Below are positions 23,107-34,592 of a stretch of DNA of 64,000 nt, piece by piece. The stretch's first letter is position 1, and each line of letters begins with the position of its first letter. A program made the translations under genes and the position numbers. The notes beneath the pieces were generated by a model. The model ran no database searches, was not told where the DNA came from, and worked only from the letters and a program-made list of their open reading frames with translations. The DNA is from Leptodontidium sp. MPI-SDFR-AT-0119 (Eukaryota > Ascomycota > Leotiomycetes > Helotiales > Leptodontidiaceae): NCBI GenBank assembly GCA_020726505.1, contig JAHLEZ010000008.1, positions 372,001-436,000 of the forward strand, given 5' to 3'.

Positions 23107-25256
23107 ATGGATGGAAATCTAGAGGAGCGGTACCGCCGGCATCCTATGGTGGCCCCAATTTACAAAAGCGTTGGCGAGCTAGACGCCCGGCTTGGTCGCA
23201 TTGAAAACGCCCTGGCCGCCATTCTTGAGAGGCTGCGGATGCCAACTTTGGAGACTTTTGCAAAGGCACCAGTTGCCCCGGCTGCCCCGGCGACACCACC
23301 GCCAGCATCGCCGGCAGCTGCGGCACCAACTACAGCTATACCAGCGAGGCTGGAACCCGAGCCTTACGCCTATGGGCCTTTGGCACAAGACGAGATTCGC
23401 CTTCTCCTCGTGGAGAATGAGGAAGCAGATTGCATCAAAGCACAGCTCATCCACGTGAACCTGAACTGGAGGCGCGGCGTGATTTCCAGCGTCCGAGGCA
23501 TGACTGATAAAGTGATCCCCCAGTTTACTGCTCTTTCGTACGGTGAGTGCTCTCTCATGGTTGTTGGCACGCTGAACCTCTAACTGGATTGCAGCATGGG
23601 GCGAGCCCAAGTTTGACGGATCCATCGCCTTGGACGGTCATAGATTTCCGGTAACTCGGAACGTCGAAACGGCCTTTCGTCACATCCTGAAGACGAAACC
23701 AGGCTCGAAATCGTGTTGGTGGGTGGACCAAATCTGTGAGTTTTTGTTTCCGTTTCCTGAAGGCTTTCTTTACTTACGAGTTTTGTTTACTTAACTCTCT
23801 AACCTGACTAATTGGACCAGGCATCAACCAGGCTGACATTGACGAACGAAGCCAGCAAGTCGGGCTCATGCGTCGCATCTACAAGACAGCCTCCGTTGTT
23901 ACCGTCTGGCTTGGTGAAGCGGCTGACGACTCGGACCTCGCCATGCAGCTGCTGAACGAGATGGGCAATGCTAAGTCACGCGGGCCCGGTCAGAAAGAGC
24001 TCAAGTACGAGACTGCTTCCCCAGAGAAGACTGAGCAGCACTGGCAGGCCATCTCAGCCCTGTTCAGCCGGCCATGGTGGGAGCGCGCCTGGGTCCGACA
24101 AGAGATTGCCCTGAACTATTCCCCTACCGTGTTCTGCGGCGCGGCGTCGTGCCCATTCACTACCCTCGCTGCCGCCGCCGAGGCCTTCGCAAATCTCGAC
24201 CAGAGTGGTGGCTTCGTCCCCGACAACATTCGGCAGCCGTTCTATCGTCAAGCACAGCTTCTCGCAGGCATCAAGGCCAAGACACGCAATGGATCGAGGT
24301 TCACAGACCTCGCTATCTGTCTGGTCCTCTCCCGAGCATCCAAGGCCACTGACCCGCGGGACAAGGTCTTTTCAGCAATTGGGTTGACGGATCCTGATGC
24401 CCACAAACTCGCGGCTGACTACCGGAAACCCCTAAAGGATGTCCTGGTTGCGGCCGCTCGCAGCGTCTTACCGACATGCAATGGGCTCGACTTGTTGGCT
24501 GCGTGCCAGAACCCCGAGCGACGCCATGGACTGCCGTCGTGGGTCCCCAACCTCTCCGATCTGTGGAAAAGCGAGCCTATTGAGATGGTCAAGAGAAAAA
24601 GAAAATCATATGTTACACCAGATGTCCAATTCGAGGATGAAGTGTTGCGTATCTCAGGTGCCCATATCGACGCCGTTCAGTCTCTCTGCGACTTGGTCGT
24701 GCAGCAGAATGACACCTCCGAGGCGCTCAGTTCCCTATACACGACTTGGAAGGAATTTACGACCCAAGTTCTCAGGTGTAGCAAAGCCGGTTACGACCAG
24801 AAGGAGTTCGTAAAGACACTAGTGGGCGACTCGGCGGACACACTGTGGGCCTATATGCTGGCGATGGGCGACGAAACGCCTTACCAAATCTTGTCAATTT
24901 CGCAACACTCAGATGTGCACTTCGCCGACATGCTGTTGCAAAACCTTAACTACAAGTTTATCACGGCTAACTTCCTACGGGGCAGGAAGCTTAAAGCTAT
25001 GCCTGAGCGGATGATTGACGCTATGCTGCGGAAGTACTGCATTGGACGGCGTCTGTGCCTGTCCGAGAAGGGTTTCGTTGGGATCGTCCCGGCAGAGTCG
25101 CGCACCGGGGACTCGATTGCGATGTTCTACGGGGGGCAGTTTGCGAGTATTCTTCGGAAGATAGACGAGGGGAACCGGTATGTCTTAGTCGGCGAGGCTT
25201 TCTTTCCGGGCATCGAGCCAATCAAAAAGCAAGGGCAGTATATTGAGGTCGTTTGA
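23107..25256 (+). CDS. HET-domain (heterokaryon incompatibility) protein, 670 aa
   Basis: Model: exons 23107-23542, 23595-23735 and 23821-25256, with introns GTGAGT...GCAG and GTGAGT...CCAG; 2013 nt in frame. The ATG at 23107 is chosen over the upstream TTG. An N-terminal helix (~15-45, LDARLGRIENALAAILERL) is followed by an Ala/Pro-rich linker (~55-85). The HET domain runs from about 95 to 260: IRLLLV, FTALSYAWGEPKF, WWVDQICINQADIDERSQQ, MRRIYKTASVVTVWLGEA and RPWWERAWVRQEIAL. The C-terminal ~380 residues are the usual variable region (DPRDKVFSAIGL, KGFVGIVPAESRTGDSI). HET domains are cell-death effectors in vegetative incompatibility, probably through NAD-related TIR-like chemistry; partners are not visible here. 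Intact. Confidence 0.93.
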
Positions 25257-25650
25257 AGTTCTGTGTAGGCAGCTTAATAAGACGACATCGGACTCCTCAA
25301 GCAGAGTGGCAAGTAGTAATTACCTTTGAAAATGCTTTTATCTTAACAAGCTTTGAAACAAGTGGAGCAAAGACCCGACCTTCTTTTATTCATATTATAT
25401 CAGAAGAGCTTCGAGATATCTTAAAGAAGGTTTTGAAGGTTATCTATAGTATAAGTTTGATGGAAGAAAAGCTAATAGTGAGTCTTTTCTTGTAGGAATT
25501 AGTCCCCTACTAAGCCGGGCATAGGTCGAGCGACATCTCTTGTACTACTACTTCTTAGAACTTGAATCGTATTCAAGTACCGATGCAACGTTGACAAAGC
25601 ACCTCGATCTGTTAATTAACTACGTGAAGAGAATCTATGCTCTTATAACT
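25257..25650. other. Non-coding flank of solo LTR
   Basis: 3' flank of the HET gene grading into AT-rich, transposon-like DNA. No gene is recognised. Confidence 0.5.
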
Positions 25651-25952
25651 TGTTACGGCTGGCCAATAGTTAATACGGCGAGTTGACTCAAGCTTTGTAT
25701 TTAGACTTAAGGCTACGCTCAGAATCGAGAAGAAAAGACAAGGAGGAAAGGAGAGCTTTCCGTAAGGGAGAGCTCGAGTATAAATACACGAAGGACCCTC
25801 CTAATAGGGCCTAGCGCAGTCGGGGGCCATTCACATTCACATGTCGCATGCTCGCCACTAAGTCTTCCCTATTAGGCTTAGCGCCGTCGCATAGCCAGCG
25901 ATGCTACGAGCCCGTGTCGGTTAGAATACGAGGCGCATCGTAGGTCGTAACA
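25651..25952 (-). repeat. Solo LTR of the Ty3/gypsy element, 302 bp, inverted
   Basis: Reverse complement of the LTRs at 26426 and 32723, and the same 302-bp length. It starts TGTTACG and ends GTAACA on the plus strand. A perfect 5-bp target duplication TAACT flanks it (25646-25650 and 25953-25957), so it is a complete insertion reduced to one LTR. It retains CA/TG dinucleotides that are TA in the full element's LTRs, so it is less mutated. Confidence 0.93.
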
Positions 25953-26425
25953 TAACTACGCGTTTCCTCTCGCTTCTTAAGTATAACAAGATTAGGTACA
26001 ATCTGCTTTAGGCGCCTTTTGAACTAAACACCTCGGTTTATATCACTTATTCTAGGACTAAAAAGCCTCGATACGTTATATATAGTTTTATTAGGAGAAG
26101 ATAAATAAGTAGAAAATAAGATATTTTAGTAAAGGTTACTGATATTTGGACTCCAATAGCATACCGTTCAGAAAAGCTTTTATTAACATTATTATTCCAA
26201 AATTCCGCGGGACACAACGTATTAACACTATCTTAGCTTTCCTTTCCAAATACTATCTAAACAAACAATAGATCAAGTCCGACCTCGTTTATTATAATCG
26301 GAAGTTCGTCTCCCTAATGAGCACTTATTATATCTACTGTTAGGGTGAAACATTTGTTATAAACGAAGGAGACCTAGTAATAATATAATTAATATTTATT
26401 AACAACCGGGTTATGGTCGATGCCG
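25953..26425. other. AT-rich repeat-like DNA between two LTR insertions
   Basis: Strongly AT-rich and apparently RIP-affected, with no recognisable protein. The gypsy element is inserted at its right border (target site TGCCG). Confidence 0.5.
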
Positions 26426-26727
26426 TGTTACGACCTACGATGCGCCTCGTATTCTAACCGACACAGCCTCGTAGCATCGCTAGCTATGCGATGGCGCTAA
26501 GCCTAATAGGGAAGACTTAGTGGCGAGTATACGATATGCGGATGTGAATGGCCCCCGACTACGTTAGGCCTTATTAAGAGGGTCCTTCGTGTATTTATAC
26601 TTAAGCTCTCCCTTATAAAGAGCTCTCTTTTCCTCTTTGTCTTTTCTTCTCGATTCTGAGCGTAGCCTTAAGTCTAAATATAAAGCTTAAGTTAACTCGC
26701 CGTATTAACTTCTAGTTAGCCGTAATA
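26426..26727 (+). repeat. 5' LTR of the gypsy element
   Basis: 302 bp, TG...TA (ancestral CA). Its left part matches the less mutated solo LTR. Its right part, facing the interior, carries extra C-to-T and G-to-A changes. Confidence 0.93.
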
Positions 26728-27339
26728 TAAGAAAAGACTTATACCCCTTCACTATAAAGCGTTATATCTTACTTAATCTTGTGCCTTGTCGACCTGCCCT
26801 TATAGTAAGTCAATAACGAGCCTTAATACTTAGGCCTATTTAATAGATAGGTACCTCTTTGCCCTAGTAATAAACTGTCCTAGAGAAAGCTAGATATTTT
26901 CTCGCGATTAACTTGCCTTACTATAACTTAACACACGCCGCTGTTTTAGAACGTATATTTAATTAATAAATCGATTAATAACTTCAAACACCTCTCTACT
27001 TTACTTTACTATTACTACCGACCTCTCCCCCTCGTCGGCGAAGCTCTAAAGAAAGGAGCGCCCCTATACAACTAAGCTTTACTGACACCCTCATCCCTTT
27101 AGTCGAGACTCTTTTAGAAGAGCTAGAGAGCTTTAACGGATTCGACTCAGACTCGGAGGACAAACCTCAGAGCTTCTTCGACGTATCGCTAGAGCCTACT
27201 AATATAGAAGGCCTTACCCCCGCTTAATAAGCTAGGGTGGATTAGTTAATCAAGGACTCTATTAGCTCTATTGTCGCCACTACTATTACATAAGCCCTTA
27301 CTTAATATATTATCAATAACCCTCGCCAAGGGACTAGTA

Positions 27340-30300
27340 CCCCCCTCCCCTTCTGACTAATCTATACGTGCTCTTACGGCGGACTTCTAGCTTACCGCTG
27401 ACTATTACCTCCTTAAGCTAAACCTTACTATTTTTACTATTGAGCTTAATAAGGTCAAGTACCCCTATACCCCTTTTAGCGACTATAAGGGCGAAATTAA
27501 ATATAACGCTTAAAAGATAAATATAAAGCTCTTTATTTAAAAGTACTTAAGTAACTTTTTTACTGGCGAATCGTAGGTTTATACTTACTTTAAGTATATA
27601 AAGGGAGAAGCTAAGACTATTATCCTTTAATAAATAAACCCCGACTTTACTAAAGACTTTAATAAAGCCGCTAACGTCTTAAAGGCCCTAGACTAGCGTT
27701 TCTTTAACTATAACCGAGTATAAGTAGTTAAGCTTAAGTATAATTAATTATAAATAAGTAATATAACTTATAACGAATTCTATACGAAGTTTACGACGTA
27801 CGCGGCTACTAAAAAAATCTCACTTAACCGCTAGTTTAATAACGTATACGAAAAAGTCTCGGATAAGCTTAAGTATAATATCCGAACTAAGAAATATAAA
27901 TTCGCCGGAGATTATACGGCTCTTAATAAGTTCTTAGTCGTCTTAGATCGCGAGTTATAGAATATTATTACTAAACGAGTTAATAAACGTATTACTATTA
28001 CTATCCGCGAAGCCCTTTAAGTTTCTTTTAATAATATTAATATTAACGACTCGCGCGACATCTTAAAGAAGGACAACTGGCGTTCGACTTCACTTACCCT
28101 TATTACTCACGTATAAAAACTACTGACTTTAAGACAATCGTTAAATATTCACTAGCGTACGTCCTTTCCTTCGCTTGTCTTACGCCGACTTAAGTTCCTT
28201 ATACTTTCTCTTATACTTAGAGACGTCTCTTCTAACACTTGTCTTTACTATAATAAGACTAACTATTAGGCTAGCGACTACCTTAAGCGCCGTAAAGACT
28301 AGGCTCTCGATAAATCGATTTCTTAGTTAGTCGTTAGCGAGGATCTAGAGACTAACGAGCTATTAAAAAACTCTTAGGCCGTGGCAAAGACTTATACTTT
28401 AATATAGGCCACAACTTATAAAAGGACTTAATATTTAATTTCTGTACTTTTATTAGAGGACAATAGTTCTTAATTAGTATTAAACTAAGAAGGAATAAAT
28501 TCTTTACTAAAACACTTATATATATTAATAGTAGAGTTAATATTTTTAATACTATTAAAACTTCTTTCGTATATTAACTTATTAAGTAATTTAATATTTC
28601 CTTTATATCCCTCCCTTAATTAATCGTCCTAATTAGCTATAATAATAAGAAAGGCAAGCCAATTAATACGGCCGTCTTACTTACTTTAATAATTAACCGC
28701 CGGCGAATTAACTTCCCCTTTTTAATAACTGACCTAAGAAACACCGACGTCTTAATTAGTCGGAAGTTCCTTAAGTATTACGACCTAAAGTAGTTATATA
28801 TAAAGAACTGAAATCGACTAAAATAGTTATTAGATATACTTATTTAATTATACTTTAACTAGTAAGTCTTCGTTAATATTAACTATTTTAACTAATTAAT
28901 CGTTAAGTCTTACTAACTTAATATAAAACGAAGGGATACTCTTATTAATATAAATAACTATCGCCGGAGGCAGGCTAAGCTTGTGGCACTTAACGATTCC
29001 TTTAAGTTAAAGGTCTCTATACGACTTACCGCTAGTGTCTCGCTGACTCGACCCTTGAGCTTTATTAAAGAGGTTAAAGAGCGCCTACGTATTATAAAAA
29101 ATCAATTAAACCCTTTAATATCTTATAATCTAAGATTACTACTTAAAGACAAAAGAGCTTATAAAGTCTTCTTAACAAATTACTAGCTAAAGGCGCTTAT
29201 TACGGAGATCTTCCTTATATTAGTAATAGCGATATCTACGACGTACCTCTAACTTAAAAGAACTAAGAAAAATAAAGTAAAAACCTTCGTAAGCTTAATA
29301 TATAAGATCGACTAAGAGTTAACTTGTCGCCGGCGAGAGGCCTTAGATTAATTAAGTGTCGAGCTCGTATTAATAAATAGAGACTTGACCTTAGAGGAGG
29401 CCTTAGAGGCTAAGTACACGTAAGATAATAAACTAGTAAGTAGGAAGCTCCCGGTAAAGTACTAAGAGTATATTCCTCTCTTCTCCTAGTGAGCCTCTAA
29501 CGAGTTATTAGTATATCGCTAAAGTGTAAACTACTAAATCGAGCTTATTAAAGAGAACGACTTGTCCTTTGAACCTCTTTAGTATATAACTAAAGAATAA
29601 CTGTTAAAGACTAAGTAGTATATTATTAATAACTTATATAAACGCTTTATTAAGCCCTTTAAGGCACTTTACGCGGCCCTTATTCTCTTCGCTAAGAAAG
29701 CCGATAGTAGTCTCTAGTTATACGTCGACTATTAGAAGCTAAATACTCTATTAAAGAAAGACCCGTACTTGATTCCTCTAATCGACGAGATAATAGTACG
29801 TATTTATAAAGTAAAGGTTTTTATAAAGCTTAATATTTAATAAGCTTTCTACCGCATTTATATGTTCCCTAAGAGCGAAGACTATACGACCTTTTATACT
29901 TGATATAGTACGTATAAGTATAAGGTCCTTCTTTTTAGCCTTATAAATAGTCCGGCGACTTTTTAGCGTTTTATTAACGATATCCTTATAAAGTACCTTA
30001 ACGACTTTTACGCGGCTTATATAGACGACATCCTTATATACTCGTTAACTCTTAAGGAGTATAAGGTTTATATTAAGAAAGTAATAGTAATATTATAGAT
30101 ACACAAACTCTAGGCCGATATTAAGAAGTCTAAGTTTAGTATATAAAAGACAAGGTTCTTAGGATTTGTTATTAAAGTCGATAGCGTGGAAGTAGACCTA
30201 GAGAAGATTAATATAATTAAGGACTAGTAATACGCTAATAATATATAAGGTATATAAAGCTATCTTAGCTTCTATAACTTTTACTACCGGTTTATTAAAA

Positions 30301-32722
30301 ACTATAGTCGTATTACACGTCCCCTTACGATACTTACTAAAAAGAACGTTCCCTTCGTCTTTAATAACGCCTATAAGAACGCCTAAGAGACTCTCTAAGA
30401 AGCCCTTTAATTTACGCCGGTTCTTTATTATTATAACCCCGCTAAGTAAACGCGGCTAAAGACTAATTCCTTAGATAAAGTCGTCGTTAAGGTCTTATTT
30501 TAACTTTAAAAAGACGGCACCTTTTACTTTATAAGATACTTTTCTAAGACTATAATAGACTTTAAGCTTAATTACCCGATCTATAATAAAGAGATACTAG
30601 TAATTTTCCGGTTATTTAAGTAATATCGCTTAAAGCTCTTAAGTACTTAGAGAAATGTCCTTATTTATATAGACTACTAAGCCTTAGAGTACTTTATAAT
30701 TATTAAGGACCTTATAATTAAGTAGGCTCAATAGGCTGAGTTCTTTGCGGACTTCTATTTCACGATTATATACTGTACTAAGACGACTAATACTTTGGCT
30801 GACACTTTGTCTCGACGGGACTAAGACCTCACGGCTACAGAGGCACGCAAGCGGGCTATTTATAGCTAATAACTAATTCCGACTAATAAAGTTAACCCGT
30901 GAGTCACTAGCGACTTCTAGCTCTCCGCCGTCGATCTTATAAACGCTTATATTAATGTTATAGAGACAATACCCTTAACACTTATAGAGGCTATAATCCT
31001 AGATCACGATATTAAGACCCGTGACGAGCTAGAGCTAGAGCCGGAACCTGAGCTTAATATAAGAATGTTAATCGACCCGGAGACGCCTACCGCGGAGGAG
31101 TTAGACTTTAACTCTATAGTAGCTTATAATATTATAGAATACGATGTCGTTAATTAAGTACTCTTAGCTAATAAGTCGTCCCCTTCACTAGAGCCTCTTT
31201 AATAAAAAGCTAAGGAATAGTCACTAGATTACGAGCTAATAAACGATAAGTTACTATTTTAAGGCCGCCTAAAAGTGCCCTTAGAGCCGCCGGAGCTTCA
31301 CAAGACACTTATTTGCTATATATATTCTTAACCTTTAGTAATATATACGAGGATCAGAAAAATAAAGGCATTACTAAGTCGCAAATATCATTAGAACGGC
31401 CTTATTATAGATATAGCTCGATACGTAGTAAACTATAGTTACTTTTAATAAAAGGCTCGTAGGGATAAGACTCCTGGTTTCTTATACCCCTTATTAATCC
31501 TTACTCGGCCGTACTAATACTTTATAATAGACTTTATAAAGTTACTATTAAATAAGTATAATTATAACTTTGCTATAATTATCGTTAACCGCTTATTTAA
31601 GAAACTAGTCTCGATACCTTATAACGATATAATTACGGCTAAAGGCATAGTTATTCTCTTCCTTGTTTATTAGACTCGACACTTCAGTATACTAGACTTT
31701 ATTATCTTAAATAATAGACTTTAATTTGTCTTTTCTTTTTAGAAGGAGTACTGCCGTATCTTTAGAACTAAAGTAAAGCTAACGATAGTGTATAACCTAA
31801 ACGTTGACGACTAAATAAAAGTAACAGACTAATATATTAAGTAACAGCTTTGTCCCTTTTATTACTACTACTAAGACAATTAAAGCGACCTTTTACTAAT
31901 TATAAATATTATTTAACTAACGTTATTATATAAGTTTTTAAGCCGCCTGTCCCCTTTCTAGTTACTTAATAGCGTTAAGCTAAGGACTTCTTAGGACTTA
32001 GTTAACTTAGAGCCTTCGATTACGGTAATAGAGAAACTTAATCGCGAGGAGGCTCTCTAAGTAATATTATAAATAAAGGAGGTTATAGAAGTCGTATAGT
32101 CGTCCCTTAAAGATTAATAAGAGAAAATAAAATAACTAACGAATCGTAAGCGACGCGCTATTAATTAGGACGTTAACGACTTAGTACTAGTTGACACTCG
32201 GAATTAGAACGTCAACTGACCTTTAAGGAAGTTATTTAATAAGTAGTACGGCCCTATTAAGGTAATCGCTAAAGAAGAAGAGAGTTAAAGAGTTAAACTA
32301 CTAGAGGACTAGTTAATTCACCCTGTCTTTTACTCGCACTCGCTCCGTAAGTACGTTAATAACCCCCTACTAAGACAAGCTAGAACTACGCCGGCACTTA
32401 TTTAACGACTGCCTAAGTAAGATAAGTAGGAAATTAAAGGTATCCTTGGCTCTAAAGTTATATAAAACAAGTTATTCTATTATATTAAGTAGTTAGGCGC
32501 TAACGAAGACTTAAAGTAGTACTTATACTTAGATACTATAACGGCTCTATATATAGTCAAACGGTTCCACCTCGAGCATCCTAACGCCAAGGGCCCGCCA
32601 AGAGCTCTCTCATAATGGCTAGAGGCTTATAACGCCGGTGTCGACGATTATACTAACTTAAAGGACGACACGGTTATAGCTACAACTACGTAGACGCAGT
32701 TTTTCTGGAGGGGGGGGGGTAA
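27340..32722 (+). pseudogene. Gag-pol of the gypsy element, riddled with stops
   Basis: Conceptual translation with many TAA/TAG codons shows, in order, these segments. Gag capsid-like at about 27450-27960. A ruined CCHC zinc knuckle at about 28235-28290. RT at about 29640-30150, with a YIDD active-site box at 30018-30029 and FLGFVI at about 30150. RNase H at about 30410-30860. Integrase core at about 31500-31900. A C-terminal chromodomain-like region at about 32420-32580 (IKGILGSKVI, RFHLEHPNAKGPPRAL), ending near FFWRGGG just before the polypurine tract. Chromodomains of this class steer integration to heterochromatin. The protease region (about 28440-28750) is too eroded to identify its active site. 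Confidence 0.88.
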
Positions 32723-33024
32723 TATTACGACTTATAATACGCCTCGTATTCTAACCGACATAGCCTCGTAGTATCGCTAGCTATGCGATGGCGCTAAGCC
32801 TAATAGGGAAGACTTAGTGGCGAGTATACGATATGCGGATGTGAATAACCCCCGACTACGCTAGGCCCTATTAAGAGGGTCCTTCGTGTATTTATACTCG
32901 AGCTCTCCCTTACGGAGAGCTCTCTTTTCCTCCTTGTCTTTTCTTCTCGATTCTGAGCGTAGCCTTAGGTCCAAATACAAAGCTTGAGTCAACTCGCCGT
33001 ATCAACCTCTGGCCAGCCGTAACA
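32723..33024 (+). repeat. 3' LTR of the gypsy element
   Basis: 302 bp, starts TATTACG (ancestral TGTTACG) and ends GTAACA. Its left part, facing the interior, is heavily mutated. Its right ~110 bp match the unmutated solo LTR. Confidence 0.93.
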
Positions 33025-33224
33025 TGCCGACTTCTTTATAACAATTAAAAAGCATAAACGATGTCAAGTGCGACTTAGGTAAAATAATTATTTATAAAGA
33101 AGAAAGAGATTCGTAAGGAATCTCTAACTAACGCTATTTCTATAATATTTATATAGTGAGACTATTTACAAAATATAAACGTCACCAGATTCCCTCATAT
33201 TCTTCTAAAAGATAAATCCCAATT

Positions 33225-33656
33225 TGTCACGATCTGAAGAATCACGTGCGTCTTGGCTCTGAGGCTCGGCAGCCCAGCTGCACAGAGAAGCCAAGAATAG
33301 TTCCGGCGGATAAGCTAGACATCAAAGGCACAGCACTTTTAGTGTCAGGAGGGAAGGACAGCACCACGGAACTAGGGTCACGTGAAGGATCCCAGAATCC
33401 CAGGAGCCCTTGGGAATTGAAGGGATCCAGGAAATCAAGGGGATCCAAGGGATCCGGTTGGAATCGAAGTTCTATATAAACAGAGTAGTTTCCTAGGTAA
33501 TAGAGCTTCATGCTCAAATTCATATAGCAGTTTAACCATTGCTTGTAACGTCTCAATTCCTATTGAGAACCAAACCTCTTGTGACCTTGCTTCTTAGCTG
33601 ATACCAACCGACGAAGCTTGTACGCCGCGTACCAGTCAGAACCCAGCAACGTTACA
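33225..33656 (+). repeat. Solo LTR of a second LTR-element family, 432 bp
   Basis: Starts TGTCACGATC and ends CAACGTTACA, flanked by a perfect 5-bp target duplication CAATT (33220-33224 and 33657-33661). A TATA-like TCTATATAAACAG at about 33470 marks the U3/R border. Little RIP is seen. No internal region remains. Confidence 0.88.
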
Positions 33657-33756
33657 CAATTATTCTAGGTTACGTGCTAACCTAATTAAGAGTCGAGTTC
33701 GAAATACGTCTGGCGGCTCGCCTTTATTATTACTTTAAGTTAGTTTAGAGCGAAGA

Positions 33757-34371
33757 TGTAATGTTCCTGGTTCCAACTGGTACGCGGCGTACAGGCTTAT
33801 CGGTTAATATCAGTGAAGAAGTAAGGTCATAAGAAGTTCGATTCTTAATAGAAATTAAAACGTTACAAGTAATAATTAAACTACTATATAAATTTGAGTA
33901 CGAAAATTTATTATCTAAAAACTACTTTATTTATATAAAACTTTGATTTTAAGTTCAAGCTCTGTTAGACGTCTTGCAGAGCGGGCGCGCCCGCTAGCCC
34001 GTCTAGTTAGCTAGCACATCTCGTGACCCCTGGTCCCCTGATCCCGGGTCTCCTTTAGGCGCTAATATTGCAGTGTTTTCCGAACCCAGGGGTTGGGGCA
34101 ACAGAGACAACCAAAGGGCAAAAGGTGAGTGAGTGAGTGATGTTTGGAGGAGGGAGGGAGGCAGGGTGTAAAGGGCAGAGAGGCCTGTTGCAGAGTCGTA
34201 GGGCGAGTGAAAGGTTTGGATGAAGGATGAATTAGGCACCGTCTGCTCTGCTTTGCTTTGCTTCGCTTTTACTCTTGCCTTTCTGCTTCGAGCTGTTCTT
34301 GTCTTGGCTTCTCTGTGCAGCCAGGCTGCCGAGCCTCAGGGCCAAGACGCACGTGATCTCAGATCGTGACA
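33757..34371 (-). repeat. Inverted, longer variant LTR of the same family, 615 bp
   Basis: The plus strand begins TGTAATG and ends ATCGTGACA, the reverse of the 33225 LTR. Its outer ~70 bp (34303-34371) and its TATA-to-end part (about 33757-33950) match the first LTR. The intervening U3 region is different and about 180 bp longer. The TATA-side part is RIP-mutated, the other end is not. No matching target duplication was found. Confidence 0.75.
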
Positions 34372-34536
34372 TTTTAGTGTTCCTTCGTAAATTAGAATAC
34401 TGCTAAGGAAATGTTTTTCTTATTATAAATCAGGTATTTTATTTTAATTTAGCATTTTAAGCCGAATCTATCTTATATTAAGATGTAACAGAGTAAAAGG
34501 CATATGCAAAGGCAAGTATGAGGCGATCTAGCATTC

Positions 34537-34592
34537 TCGTTATCTATATGACTAACGGTAGCTGTCGTTATCTATATGACTAACGGTAGCTG
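34537..34592. repeat. Exact tandem duplication of a 28-bp unit
   Basis: The unit beginning TCGTTATCTATATGACTAAC occurs twice head to tail with no mismatch (34537-34564, 34565-34592). It is recent or polymerase-slippage derived, with no evident function. Confidence 0.85.

Larger units (their letters stand above)
26426..33024 (+). mobile_element. Full-length RIP-inactivated Ty3/gypsy LTR retrotransposon with chromodomain
   Basis: Two 302-bp direct LTRs (26426-26727, 32723-33024) bound a 5995-bp interior. A perfect 5-bp target duplication TGCCG lies on each side (26421-26425 and 33025-33029). The order is gag, protease region, reverse transcriptase, RNase H, integrase, chromodomain, which defines Ty3/gypsy. 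A G-rich polypurine tract (about 32707-32719) precedes the 3' LTR. CA and TG dinucleotides are nearly absent and TA is in excess throughout the interior, the RIP signature. The element cannot transpose. Confidence 0.95.

Noticed and set aside
33246..33556. Open frames over the solo LTR
   Set aside because: Lie within a defined LTR with target duplication.
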